Positions 36,101-46,400 of a stretch of 64,000 nt of DNA are shown here, in pieces. The notes beneath the pieces are model-generated. The model did not search any database and was not told the DNA's origin. It saw nothing but the letters and a program-made list of their open reading frames with translations. The stretch's first letter is position 1, and every line of letters starts with the position of its first letter. Source of the DNA: Butyricimonas sp. Marseille-P3923 (GTDB lineage: Bacteria; Bacteroidota; Bacteroidia; Bacteroidales; Marinifilaceae); NCBI RefSeq assembly GCF_900184685.1, contig NZ_FXXL01000007.1:372001-436000 (forward strand), read 5' to 3'. The translations under genes were made by a program, and so were the position numbers.

Positions 36101-36991
36101 TTAAAGTTTCTCTACTTCTAAAATCGATAGCCCTGTACTTTGAGCGATTATTTCAATATTCAAACCTGCTTTTTTCAAGTTTGATGCTATTTCCTTAGCT
36201 TTTTGTAACTCACCTTCCGCACGTCCTTCCATACGTCCTTCCGCGCGTCCTTCCGCACGTTCGGTAAAAATATTATCCCGCAAAATAACCACATTATCCA
36301 AATGCCGATAATATGCGTCTAACTCTTCTTTAGTCATTCTATCAAGCTTCAGACGTTCACGAACTTCGTTCAAACCGGGTGCTGTAGCAGATTCCGGAAT
36401 GTTACCCGTGTTCAAATAATAAATCCATTCTTCCAACGGACTTTTCGCTATTTGATTGAAATCATTCACTCTCAAGATGTAATACTCGGGGTAAAGTTGG
36501 CTAACTGTATCCACCTTGAATGTTTGTCGCTGAAAAGGTGTTAATTCAAGCACTTCACCGGTGTGAATACCGTGAAATTCCGTTTTACCATGATAAACGA
36601 TATCTTTCCCGTGTCCCAGGGAGAAATAGACTATATTCACGCTATACACTTTGCGTACCTTGTCATATCCCTCTCCCCGGTTGATATATTCGGTAACTAA
36701 CTTTGACGTCCCGAACAACATACGTTGGAAGTAAGCGTACTCATTATTATTTTGTACCTCTATCAAGATAAGTTGGCCTTTGGAATCTTCAGCCAACATA
36801 TCCACCCGATTATATTTATCATATTCGTCTTCCTGATTACTCTCGCTCTCCAATAATTTCTGGATAGTAATACGCTCACCCAACAACACGGTCAACAATC
36901 CTTCCAACACGGCAAAATTAGCTTTATTACGCAGCAAGCGCTTCATGGCCCAATCAAAACGGATATATCGGTTTCCTGTTTCCATATGCAT
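36101..36991 (-). CDS. Rpn-type PD-(D/E)XK nuclease / putative transposase
   Basis: A 296-aa protein of the recombination-promoting nuclease family. The PD-(D/E)XK core is RVDMLAEDSKGQLILIEVQNN with Asp64, Glu78 and Gln80. The N-terminal FDWAMKRLLRNKANFAVLEGLL is characteristic. Near the C terminus (about 243-262) lies an AEGR/MEGR repeat encoded by 12-bp tandem units, then a short helical tail ending in an STGLSILEVEKL motif. Related proteins stimulate RecA-independent DNA movement and are often present as many genome copies; some act in defence. It has its own promoter. Confidence 0.88.
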   Translation of the reverse strand: MHMETGNRYIRFDWAMKRLLRNKANFAVLEGLLTVLLGERITIQKLLESESNQEDEYDKYNRVDMLAEDSKGQLILIEVQNNNEYAYFQRMLFGTSKLVTEYINRGEGYDKVRKVYSVNIVYFSLGHGKDIVYHGKTEFHGIHTGEVLELTPFQRQTFKVDTVSQLYPEYYILRVNDFNQIAKSPLEEWIYYLNTGNIPESATAPGLNEVRERLKLDRMTKEELDAYYRHLDNVVILRDNIFTERAEGRAEGRMEGRAEGELQKAKEIASNLKKAGLNIEIIAQSTGLSILEVEKL

Positions 36992-37010
36992 TCTTTATTA
37001 GTTCTACCAA

Positions 37011-37041
37011 CAAATATAAGTATAATTACTTTACAAACAAA
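37011..37041 (-). promoter_or_regulatory. Promoter of the Rpn-type nuclease gene
   Basis: On the minus strand TTTG (37041-37038), a 19-nt spacer and TATATTTG (37018-37011) match the Bacteroides consensus 20 bp before the start. Confidence 0.65.
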
Positions 37042-37708
37042 AAATCACGCTTGTGCGGGGATTCTATCAATTTGTATACACTTTATTTAGAAAATATCGG
37101 ATAGACAAGATTACCATGTGAAAAAATCGATTCTATAATTTCGATGAAGAGAGCAAGAATTTGAACGAGGTGTGTTCTCGTGGTATATTATAGGTAAACC
37201 TAGGCAAGTTGGTAACATAACAGCTATATACCAAGCTGTTTGCAGGGTGTTGGTTGGGTGATACTTCTATCATACTCCTATCATACCCCCATGAAACACC
37301 TATTAGGATAAAAAAATGTCGTGGCATAATTGTTTTTTGGTATAAGATTGTGTATATAAAACACCACGGAAATAGATTTGAATATTCCGATAAAGATAGT
37401 TCTTCTATAGTTATCAGATATTTAATGGTTGGTTTATTCCGATTTTTATAGAGGATAGTTTATATTATTTTTTAGATATAGAAAAGACCAAGTTGAAAAG
37501 TTTATGTGCTGTCAGAAAAGTTATGCTCTCTTCTTGCTTTTATTTTATAAAATTATCTTGGAAAGATAACCTTTTGAGTAAAAGTATTTAAGCGAGATTT
37601 GTCGTCAGATTCAGTTACCGAGAATTCCTCGGTAACTGAATTTTCGTCCAGTTCGTTTTCTTTGAATATATTCTTAAGATGCAGCGATATGTTGTCCGTT
37701 GAACAATC
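37042..37708. other. Long A/T-rich gap before uvrB stop, one strong hairpin
   Basis: No credible gene in about 670 bp; the short ORFs there have no family resemblance. A perfect 13-bp stem with a 5-nt loop lies at 37610-37640 (TTCAGTTACCGAG / CTCGGTAACTGAA), followed by TTTT on the plus strand. It lies about 70 bp downstream of the uvrB stop, but the T-run is on the wrong side for uvrB, so its role is open. Confidence 0.6.
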
Positions 37709-39715
37709 TTAAAGTTCCAGCCGTTTTATTGTTTCTTCGAGTTTGAACATTTCGTCACGCAGGCGGGCGGCTTCGAGGAAGTCCATTTCTTTGGCGGCTT
37801 TTTGCATGGCGGCTTTTGTTTTTTGCAACATCTTTTCCAGTTCGGGTTTGCTCATGTAAGCGGTAACCGGATCGGCGGCCATGTTGATATGCTCTTCTTC
37901 CACGTAAGCACGGGAAGTTTCTTTTAGCACGGATTCGGTTGTTTTGTGAATTTGGGTGGGGATGATGCCGTGTTCACGGTTGTATTCCATTTGTTTTTCC
38001 CGACGATAATTGGTTTCGTCTATGGTTGCCTGCATGGAACGGGTAATCGTGTCGGCGTACATGATGACTTTTCCGTTCAAGTTACGGGCTGCACGTCCGG
38101 AGGTTTGTATGAGTGAGCGCGTGGAGCGTAGGAATCCTTCTTTGTCGGCGTCGAGAATGGCGACAAGAGAAACTTCCGGCATATCCAATCCTTCACGGAG
38201 CAGGTTTACCCCGACAATGACATCAATAATTCCCTTGCGCAGGTTCTCGATGATTTGCACTCGTTCCAGCGTGTCCACGTCGGAGTGGATGTACTGGCAT
38301 TTGATGCGAATACGGTCTAAATATTTACTCAGTTCCTCTGCCATGCGTTTGGTCAACGTGGTAACGAGAACTCTCTCTTTTATTTCTATTCGTTGCTGTA
38401 TTTCGTTGACAAGATGATCTATCTGGTTTTTGCTGGGTACGACTTCGATTTCCGGATCGAGGATACCCGTGGGGCGGATAATTTGTTCGACCACGACGCC
38501 TTCGCATTTCTCGAGTTCGTAATCGGCAGGGGTAGCGCTGACGTATATCGTTTGTCCCGTGTTTGCCTCGAATTCCTCGAAAGTAAGCGGACGGTTGTCA
38601 AAAGCGGCGGGAAGCCGGAAGCCGTATTCCACGAGCGATTGTTTGCGGGAGCGGTCGCCCCCGTACATGGCTCTCACCTGTGGTAGCGTCACGTGCGATT
38701 CATCGACAACCAACAGGAAATCTTGCGGGAAGTAATCCAGTAAGCAGAATGGACGTACACCTGCGGCACGACCGTCCAGATAACGGGAATAGTTTTCGAT
38801 TCCGGAACAGTATCCCAGTTCCCGAATCATTTCCAGATCGTAATTTACCCGTTCTTCCAGACGTTTGGCCTCCATGTGTTTCCCGACAGAATTAAGAAAA
38901 TCGACTTGTATAGTGAGGTCGTGTCCTATGTCGTGGATGGCTTTTGCCAACGTGGCTTTGTCCGTGACGAATAAGTTTGCCGGGTAGATGTTCAATGTTT
39001 CCATTTCATCCATGGTCTTTCCGGTCTGTGGGCTGAAAGAAGTGATCCGGTCGATTTCATCATCCCAGAATTCTATCCGGTAAGCCATGCCCTCGAAAGT
39101 TTCGATGGAGGGGAATATATCCACGGTTTCACCTTTTGCCCGGAAACTTCCCCGTTTGAACTCGAGTTCGTTGTTCACGTAAAGGGCGTCTACCAGACGT
39201 CGTAATAATTGATTGCGGGCGATTTTCAGTCCCCGGCGCAGGAAGATGATATTTGCCCCGAAAGCTGTCGGGTCTGCCATACCGTACAGGCAGGAAACAG
39301 ATGAAACTACGACCACATCCCGTCGTCCGGAGAGGAGGGAAGCGGTTGCCCGTAGGCGTAGTTTATCGATCTCGTCGTTAATAGCGAGGTCTTTTTCTAT
39401 ATAAGTGTTTGTTGTCGGAAGATAGGCTTCCGGCTGATAATAATCGTAATAGGAAACAAAATATTCGACCGCATTTTCCGGAAAGAACGCTTTGAACTCC
39501 GAGTACAACTGTGCGGCTAATGTTTTGTTATGACTTAAAATAAGGGTAGGGCGTTGTACCTTTTCTATGACGTTCGCGATCGTGAATGTTTTCCCCGAAC
39601 CCGTGACCCCCAGCAACACTTGTCCCGGGGTACCTTCTTCAAGTCCCTGTGTCAGTTGTTTTATTGCTTCCGGTTGGTCGCCGGTGGGTTGAAATTCTGA
39701 GGTAAGCTTAAACAT
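37709..39715 (-). CDS. uvrB: Excinuclease ABC subunit B
   Basis: A 668-aa helicase-like damage-verification subunit of nucleotide excision repair. Walker A LGVTGSGKTFT (about 37-46), the DNA-clamping beta-hairpin YYDYYQPEAYLPTTNTYIEKD region, motif II VVDESHVTLPQ, helicase motifs (REGLDMPEVSLVAILDADKEGFLRS, QTSGRAARN) and the C-terminal UVR domain (about 630-668) are all present. Full normal length. Confidence 0.98.
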   Translation of the reverse strand: MFKLTSEFQPTGDQPEAIKQLTQGLEEGTPGQVLLGVTGSGKTFTIANVIEKVQRPTLILSHNKTLAAQLYSEFKAFFPENAVEYFVSYYDYYQPEAYLPTTNTYIEKDLAINDEIDKLRLRATASLLSGRRDVVVVSSVSCLYGMADPTAFGANIIFLRRGLKIARNQLLRRLVDALYVNNELEFKRGSFRAKGETVDIFPSIETFEGMAYRIEFWDDEIDRITSFSPQTGKTMDEMETLNIYPANLFVTDKATLAKAIHDIGHDLTIQVDFLNSVGKHMEAKRLEERVNYDLEMIRELGYCSGIENYSRYLDGRAAGVRPFCLLDYFPQDFLLVVDESHVTLPQVRAMYGGDRSRKQSLVEYGFRLPAAFDNRPLTFEEFEANTGQTIYVSATPADYELEKCEGVVVEQIIRPTGILDPEIEVVPSKNQIDHLVNEIQQRIEIKERVLVTTLTKRMAEELSKYLDRIRIKCQYIHSDVDTLERVQIIENLRKGIIDVIVGVNLLREGLDMPEVSLVAILDADKEGFLRSTRSLIQTSGRAARNLNGKVIMYADTITRSMQATIDETNYRREKQMEYNREHGIIPTQIHKTTESVLKETSRAYVEEEHINMAADPVTAYMSKPELEKMLQKTKAAMQKAAKEMDFLEAARLRDEMFKLEETIKRLEL

Positions 39716-39809
39716 ACAATTGAAAATTGAGAATTGAAAATTGAAAATGTGAATTGAAGTGTTTGAAAGATTATTTCATTTTCAATTCTGCATTTTCAAT
39801 TTTCAATTA
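39716..39809 (-). repeat. Heptamer repeat spacer (thioesterase-uvrB)
   Basis: The gap is two facing arrays of ATTGAAA-type heptamers. The arm at about 39777-39808 is identical in order to the module at 7485-7521 (reverse orientation). The other arm (about 39719-39751) runs up to the uvrB start codon. Confidence 0.8.
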
Positions 39810-40184
39810 TTAAAGTTTGCTCATAAATTTCTCCGGGTTGATGATGAAACGGTCGTGGACGGCTGTTCCGATAGGGGCGGTTTTGTCCCACGCTTCGATT
39901 TCAAAGCGAATACGGCGACCGTCGACTTCGGTAATGGTGGCTTTGCAGCCTACTTTTTTGCCCACGGCGGTAGCTTTCACGTGTTTGGTGTTGATTTCAA
40001 TACCCACGGTATCGCTGTCAGCGTCGAGCATTCCTTCGAGGCATTTAATTGCCGTGTTTTCCATCAATCCGACCATTGCCGGGGTTGCAAATACTTCCAA
40101 TTTCCCCGAACCGTAAACAGCCGCGGTATCTTTATGCTGAACTGTTATTTCCTGCGTGAACGAGTGTCCTATTTTTATTTCCAT
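39810..40184 (-). CDS. Hotdog thioesterase (fluoroacetyl-CoA thioesterase-like family)
   Basis: A 124-aa single-hotdog protein. The ATG at 40184 (MEIKIGHSF) is preferred to an upstream start by comparison with the usual family start. VFATPAMVGLMENTAIKCLE is the conserved helix, with the acid seen in thioesterases of the FlK type, followed by TVGIEINTKHVKATAVG. It hydrolyses some acyl-CoA; the physiological substrate is unknown and fluoroacetyl-CoA is unlikely in the gut. Confidence 0.82.
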   Translation of the reverse strand: MEIKIGHSFTQEITVQHKDTAAVYGSGKLEVFATPAMVGLMENTAIKCLEGMLDADSDTVGIEINTKHVKATAVGKKVGCKATITEVDGRRIRFEIEAWDKTAPIGTAVHDRFIINPEKFMSKL

Positions 40185-40306
40185 GGTGATGTAAAATTTA
40201 TAGGACAAAGTTACCAAAATATATCGTATGCGATGCTTTTTTGTCGCCTACTTATTTCAATAATTTCCTATTTCCGTCATTTTCCAGTATTTGTATTTTT
40301 TTATTT

Positions 40307-41056
40307 TTAGCTAAAATACAGGCGGATAGCCACGACTACCAGTATCACGAGCAGGAAATAGCGAATGTATTTCGCACCCCATTTCACGCTGAAGCGTACG
40401 CCGAGCCACGCGCCGAGCATATTGCCGCAGGCAAGGATAAGACCTACTTTGAAGTTGACCAGATCGTTGTATATGAAGATTGCTAGAGCGATAATCGTGT
40501 AAAAGAGAACGATAAACAGTTTTATGGCATTAGCTTTCAACAGGTCGTAACCGCACCCCAGCACCAGTCCGGCAAGCAGAAAGAAACCGATACCGATTTG
40601 GATGAAGCCGCCGTAAATACCGATAAAAAAGAAGATCAGGTTTCGCAGCCACGGTTGTTTCATTTTTGCTTTATCCGCGTTGGCTTTTACCCAAGCGTCG
40701 GGATTGAGAAGCAGCATGAAGAACATGATAATCAACAGTCCGGCAATGACTTTTTTGAAGACGTCCTCGTTAATATCTACCGCTATCAAAGCCCCCACGA
40801 TACTTCCGAGGGCAACGGGGAGCAGAAGTTTGTAATCGGTTTTGAAATCAAGTATTTTCTTTTGTTTGAAACTTCCGACGGAAACCACGTTTTGTAACAA
40901 AATGGCAATCCGGTTTGTCGCGTTGGCTACATTTGCCGGAAGACCGATAAAGATCAGGAAGGGCACCACCAACATGGAACCACCTCCGCCCACTGTATTG
41001 ATAAACCCGGCTGCCATGCCGAGCAATATGGTGATGAGTGCTTCTGTTATTGTCAT
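40307..41056 (-). CDS. TauE/SafE family permease
   Basis: A 249-aa inner-membrane protein with about eight helices in the two-repeat TauE/SafE layout: AAGFINTVGGGGSMLVVPFLIFIGLPANVANATNR at the start and a second YGGFIQIGIGFFLLAGL repeat. The family moves sulfite, sulfoacetate and related small anions. It is the last gene of the SAM-riboswitch methionine operon, which supports a sulfur-compound role, though the direction and substrate are not shown by sequence. Confidence 0.85.
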   Translation of the reverse strand: MTITEALITILLGMAAGFINTVGGGGSMLVVPFLIFIGLPANVANATNRIAILLQNVVSVGSFKQKKILDFKTDYKLLLPVALGSIVGALIAVDINEDVFKKVIAGLLIIMFFMLLLNPDAWVKANADKAKMKQPWLRNLIFFFIGIYGGFIQIGIGFFLLAGLVLGCGYDLLKANAIKLFIVLFYTIIALAIFIYNDLVNFKVGLILACGNMLGAWLGVRFSVKWGAKYIRYFLLVILVVVAIRLYFS

Positions 41057-41093
41057 GGTGCGAAATTACATACTAATTTTAGATTTACAATTG

Positions 41094-42380
41094 TTAGGAG
41101 TATTTTCTCGGGTACCGGAAAAATATGGCTAAAAGGGCGGCTATTCCCATGAGGTACGGGTAATAAAGATATTGCATGATAGCGAGTGGGGTAACAGCTG
41201 CTAATCCGGCAGCCATGAGTAGTTGTGCCCCGTAGGGAATGATTCCCTGTACAAAACAGGAGAACGTGTCCAATAAACTGGCCGATTTCCGGGGATCTAC
41301 GCCAAAACTGGCGGCAATATCCTTGGCAATGGGACCTGCCATGATAAGCGCTATCGTGTTGTTTGCCGTGCAGAGGTTAGCGAAGCTCACGAGCGCGGCA
41401 ATACTCAATTCTGCTCCTTTTTTCGAGTTCACGCGGGTGGTCAGTTTCTGTATGATGTAGGCGATTCCCCCGTTATAGCGGATCATTTCCAGCATCCCCC
41501 CGGCAAGCAGCGTGATGATGATGAGTTCCCCCATGCCGGATATCCCTGTTCCCATGGCCGCGATCCAATCCCAGAATCGGATACTTCCGGCAAGGATGCC
41601 GACTATGCCCGAGCATAAAATGCCAAGTAACAATACCAACATGACGTTCATTCCGGATAAAGCGGTCGCGAGAACCAGAATGTAGGGGATTATTTTCAAC
41701 CATTCGATTTCATGGATCACGGGATGCGTGGTTATTTCCGTTCCTTGAAACAGGTAGACAAGAGCGACGAGTGCGGCTACGGGAATGACGAGCAGACTGT
41801 TTACCTTGAATTTGTCTTTCATGTTGCATCCTTGTGTGCGGGTTGCCACGATGGTCGTGTCAGAGATAAAAGAAAGGTTATCCCCGAACATGGCGCCGCC
41901 AACCACGATTGCCACCATGTAGGGCAATGCTATGTCTGTTTGCGCGGCAATACCCGCGGCGACGGGAGTGAGGGCGACAATCGTGCCGACAGAGGTTCCC
42001 ATCGATAGCGAGATAAAGCAGGCTGCAATGAACATTCCCACGAGCAGCAAGTTATCCGGGAGAACGGCTAAAGCAAGATTTACCGTGGTATCGACGGCTC
42101 CAACCGCTTTGGCGGTCTGGGCGAAAGCTCCGGCAAGAATGAAAATCCACACCATAAGCATGATGTTGCTGTTTGCCGCTCCTCTACAAAATAAATCTAC
42201 TCGTTTGTGTAACTTGCCTCCCGAAGATATTGCCACGGCAACCACGGATGATACGAGAAACGCTACCGTGATGGGCATCTTGTAGAAGTCTCCGATGATA
42301 ATTGAAGCTACCAAGTAGATTAGTAGAAAGACAATCAGTGGTATCAGTGCGAAAAAGCGTGGTTTCGGTTCTTGGTTCAT
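41094..42380 (-). CDS. NhaC-family Na+/H+ antiporter-like transporter (possible methionine transporter)
   Basis: A 428-aa membrane protein with about 11 helices. GTSVGTIVALTPVAAGIA and GGAMFGDNLSFISDTTIVATRTQGC are hallmark NhaC-superfamily segments. Some members of this family were predicted to be methionine transporters (MetT) because of riboswitch or methionine-regulon control. Its place directly after metF in a SAM-riboswitch operon makes that reading attractive here, but sodium/proton exchange is also possible. Confidence 0.8.
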   Translation of the reverse strand: MNQEPKPRFFALIPLIVFLLIYLVASIIIGDFYKMPITVAFLVSSVVAVAISSGGKLHKRVDLFCRGAANSNIMLMVWIFILAGAFAQTAKAVGAVDTTVNLALAVLPDNLLLVGMFIAACFISLSMGTSVGTIVALTPVAAGIAAQTDIALPYMVAIVVGGAMFGDNLSFISDTTIVATRTQGCNMKDKFKVNSLLVIPVAALVALVYLFQGTEITTHPVIHEIEWLKIIPYILVLATALSGMNVMLVLLLGILCSGIVGILAGSIRFWDWIAAMGTGISGMGELIIITLLAGGMLEMIRYNGGIAYIIQKLTTRVNSKKGAELSIAALVSFANLCTANNTIALIMAGPIAKDIAASFGVDPRKSASLLDTFSCFVQGIIPYGAQLLMAAGLAAVTPLAIMQYLYYPYLMGIAALLAIFFRYPRKYS

Positions 42381-42393
42381 CTTTTTGATTTTT

Positions 42394-43347
42394 TCAAAAT
42401 ACTTGTTTCACTATCTCTTGTATGTTTTCCGATTTTCCCATGGTATAATAGTGGACAGCGGGAACGCCATGCGCGATCAGATCCTTGCTTTGTGTCACGC
42501 ACCACTCGATACCGACTTGGTTGATTTCCTTGTTGTTTTTACAGGAGCGGATTTCTTTCACCAACTCTTGGGGAATATCAATGCTGAATGTACGGGGCAG
42601 CATCTCCAAATGTTTGAGCGTGGAGATCGGTTTTAATCCCGGAACAATCGGAACCGTGATTCCTTGCGCCCGGCATTTTTCCACGAACCGGAAGAATTTA
42701 GAGTTGTCGAAAAACATTTGAGTCACGATATAATTTGCCCCGGCATCTACTTTTCGTTTCAGGTTTTCGATATCACAGGCTTGGTTCGGCGCCTCGTAAT
42801 GTTTTTCCGGGTAACCAGCCACGCCGATACAGAAATTCGTGGGAACGGAATCCGTCAAAGTATCATCAAGATATTGCCCGTGATTCATGCGGTATATCTG
42901 TTCGACTAACTCGCAACTGTATTTGTGTCCGTCTTCTTCGGGTGAGAAAAAACGCTGTCCCGGTATGGGATCTCCCCGGAGAGCCATTATGTTCTCGATG
43001 TCGAGAAAGTTCAGATCAATCAATTCGTTTTCGATTTTGTGGCGGGTAGCCCCACCGCACACGATATGCGGAACCATATCCACGTTGTATCTTCTCATGA
43101 TGGCGGCTGCCAGAGCTACCGTACCCGGACGCTTCGTGACGGTAACTTTTTTAATTGTTCCGTCTGGTAATTCCCTGTATTCCAATTCATCTCGGTGGAA
43201 CGTGATATTGATAAACGGGGGAGCGAGAGCGATAAGCGGCTCAATTGCCTCGTATATCTTGTTAATATCTCCCCCTTTCAGCGGTGGCACCAGCTCGAAA
43301 GAGAATACCGCTTTATCTGATTTGTTTAAGATGTCAATAACTTTCAT
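42394..43347 (-). CDS. metF: 5,10-methylenetetrahydrofolate reductase
   Basis: A 317-aa flavoprotein TIM barrel that reduces methylene-THF to 5-methyl-THF, the methyl donor for MetH. FSFELVPPLKGGDINKIYEAIEPL, NITFHRDE, ALRGDPIPGQ, AGANYIVTQMFFDNSKFFRF and IPGLKPIS are diagnostic. It follows metH by 92 bp; the spacer holds an AATCTAAA repeat module next to the ATG. Confidence 0.97.
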   Translation of the reverse strand: MKVIDILNKSDKAVFSFELVPPLKGGDINKIYEAIEPLIALAPPFINITFHRDELEYRELPDGTIKKVTVTKRPGTVALAAAIMRRYNVDMVPHIVCGGATRHKIENELIDLNFLDIENIMALRGDPIPGQRFFSPEEDGHKYSCELVEQIYRMNHGQYLDDTLTDSVPTNFCIGVAGYPEKHYEAPNQACDIENLKRKVDAGANYIVTQMFFDNSKFFRFVEKCRAQGITVPIVPGLKPISTLKHLEMLPRTFSIDIPQELVKEIRSCKNNKEINQVGIEWCVTQSKDLIAHGVPAVHYYTMGKSENIQEIVKQVF

Positions 43348-43429
43348 GATTTTAGATTTTAGATTTTAGATTTTAGATTCCCTGCGCTTGAACCAACGCT
43401 TCAACTACCCCCTCTTTAGCTTTTATCTT

Positions 43430-43453
43430 ATTTCAGCGTTTACACGCTGAAAT
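43430..43453 (-). other. Hairpin enclosing the metH stop codon
   Basis: A perfect 9-bp stem ATTTCAGCG/CGCTGAAAT whose 6-nt loop contains the metH TAA (43440-43442). It resembles the hairpin at the end of the NIL-ferredoxin gene. Confidence 0.65.
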
Positions 43454-46400
43454 ATTTTGCTTCCGGGTGTGAGATCAGCATTCCGCAGAGGCTGGTTGAG
43501 GGATAGATTGAATATCCTTCTGTCAGTTGTACCCCGATTTGGGCGGGTGCATCTAATGCTTCGAAAGCGATCTTTTTTAACGCGTGATCCGGGCAAGAGG
43601 GGTAACCGAAAGCGGGACGGATGACACGCGTACCCTCGTTTATCTGCTCCTGCATCCATTCCGCGCAGGCTTCCGTCAGTCGGGCGCACAGGCTTTCCCG
43701 TAGAAGGTGCTCGAAATCACGACAGTCGTTACACTTGTGCTTGTCGGATACTTTCAGGCAGAACAAACCGACACTTTCCGTCCCTTTCTCTTTGGGGATC
43801 ACGAAGTCTGCCAAAGAGATACATTCTTGCAGGTCTGCCTGTTGCCGGGGCATCGGGAAGCGGAATTTGCCATCCAGCACGATTTCGTCGTTTTCCGAAC
43901 AGGCATCGAAAAAGCGCACGATGATGGAAGCGTCAAATTCGTTGCCGGCAATGACTTTCCCCAACATATCCAGTGCTGCCTGATAAGTGCGGTCAGCCTC
44001 GTCATTCGTGTAAACGATCTCCGGGTATTTTCCTTTGAATCCCCAGAAATGGAAGAACGGGGTCCAGTCAATTCTTTCCACGAGGTCTTCGATATTAAGG
44101 TGTTTTACCAGTAAATTGTGTTCCCCGAATGTTGTCGGTTGAACGTTATCCCAATTAAAGCGTGGCGCTCTTCGGCGGGCTTCTTCAAGCGATATGTGTT
44201 TTTGTTGACGGTGGTAATAATGCGTCCGGATTTCTTCCTGCTCCCGTTTGAGTTCACGGGTATAATTTTCCCGGTCGTTCAGCAAACGTTTTATGATTCC
44301 CACGGTACGTGAAGCATCCCCCCCGGGTACAACACAATGATCATATTTGGGTGCCAGTTTCACAGCCGTGTGCACGGATGAGGTGGTTGCACCTCCCACG
44401 ATTAGCGGTACTTGCAGTTGTTCTTTCTGTAACAGTTCGCATAGATTTTCCATTTCCCCCAGTGAGGGAGTGATCAATCCGCTAACCCCGACAATATCCG
44501 CCTCGTGTTCTTTAATAGCCTCGATAATCCTTTGGTTGTCTACCATGACACCAAGGTCGATCACTTCCAGATTATTACACGTTAATACAATGTTTACAAT
44601 GTTTTTGCCGATGTCATGCACGTCGCCTTTTACCGTGGCAAGAATTACTCTGGGCAATCGTTTCACGTTTTGTGCCGCCGCGTTATGGCGTTCTATTTCG
44701 GATTGCAGGATATTCACCGCTTCTTTCATCACTTTTGCCGATTTCACCACTTGCGGGAGGAACATTTTGCCGTCCCCGAAAAATTCGCCTACGCGCTCCA
44801 TGCCTTTCATGAGCGGTCCTTCGATAATTTCTACCGGATTGGAATACTGGGCGAGGGCCTCTTCTATGTCCGCGGGAAGATAGTCCGTGATGCCTTTCAC
44901 GAGTGCGTGTCCCAAGCGCTCTTCCAGCGGGCGGGTGCGCCATTCCTCGTTTTGTACGTTTTTGTTTTCGCCCTTTACTTCTTTATATTTCTCGGCTAGG
45001 GCGATTAATGTTTCCGTGGCCTCCGGAGTGCGGTTTAAGACAACATCTTCCACTGCTTTCAGAAGTTCCGGGTTGATTTCGTCATACACTTGCAACATGG
45101 CGGGATTGACGATAGCCATATCCAGTCCCGCCCGTATCGCGTGGTACAGGAAAACGGAATGCATGGCTTCCCGCACGGTATTGTTACCGCGGAACGAGAA
45201 AGAGAGGTTGGATACTCCGCCCGATGTGCGGCAGCCTTTCAGGTTCTGTTTTATCCAGCGCACGGCTTCGATGAAGTCCACTGCATAATTGTTATGTTCG
45301 TCGATACCCGTGCCGATAGCGAGGATATTCACGTCAAAGACAATATTTTCGGGGGTAAATCCGGCGCGGGTAGTCAGTAATCGGTAAGCGCGTTGGCAGA
45401 TGTCTATTTTCCGTTGGAAAGTGGTTGCTTGTCCTTCCTCGTCAAAAGCCATAACCACGACTGCTGCCCCGAGGCGTTGTATCTCTTTCGCCTTGTGCAG
45501 AAATTCTTCTTCCCCTTCTTTCAAGCTGATGGAGTTCACGATACATTTCCCTTGCGAATTTTTCAATCCTGCAAGAATGGTTTCCCATTTCGACGAATCG
45601 ATCATCAAGGGTGCCTTGGCTATATCCGGTTCGTTGCTGATTATACGAATGAAGCGTTCCATTTCCGCCGTGCCGTCCAGCATGGCATCGTCCATGTTGA
45701 TGTCTATGATGGACGCTCCCGCCTCGATTTGTTTGCGGGCGATGATAGCGGCTTCCGTGTAATTCTTTTCCCGTATCAGACGGGCGAATTTGGCGGAACC
45801 TGCTACGTTGGTGCGTTCCCCGATATTGATAAAATTGCTTTGCTCTTTATCAACAATTACAGTTTCCAGTCCGCTCACTTTCAACCGGTGTTCCGAAACC
45901 GGGATTTCACGGGGAGGGATGTTTTTCAACACTTCGGCGATAGCCCGAATGTGTTCGGGTGTCGTTCCGCAACATCCGCCCGCGATGTTGATTAACCCTT
46001 CTTTTGCCATATTTTGCAGGCATTGTGCCGTGAATTCGGGAGATTCGTCGTATTCACCTATTTCGTTGGGAAGCCCGGCATTCGGGTAGATGCTGATCGC
46101 GCAAGGTATATGTGGCGCCAGTTCCCGGATGAATTGGTGTAATTCTTTTGCCCCGAACGAGCAGTTTAACCCGAAACTCACGATGGGGTAGTGGGACAAA
46201 CTGGTGAACAGTGCATCCAGTGATTGCCCTGTCAGCGTACGACCGCTTTTGTCGTTGATCGTTGCCGAGAGCATCACGGGGAGTTGTGTCCCGCGTTCCT
46301 CCTGTACTTTGGCGATAGCATACAAGGCTGCCTTGGCATTCAGGCCGTCATAAATGGTTTCCACGAGCAAGAGATCTACGCCTCCCTCGATTAGTGCGGT

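Noticed and set aside
37133-37451. Two short frames in the gap between the Rpn and uvrB genes
   Set aside because: They overlap each other on opposite strands and show no conserved motif; treated as non-coding.
37610-37640. The 13-bp stem as the uvrB terminator
   Set aside because: The T-run follows on the plus strand, opposite to uvrB, so it was recorded only as a hairpin.
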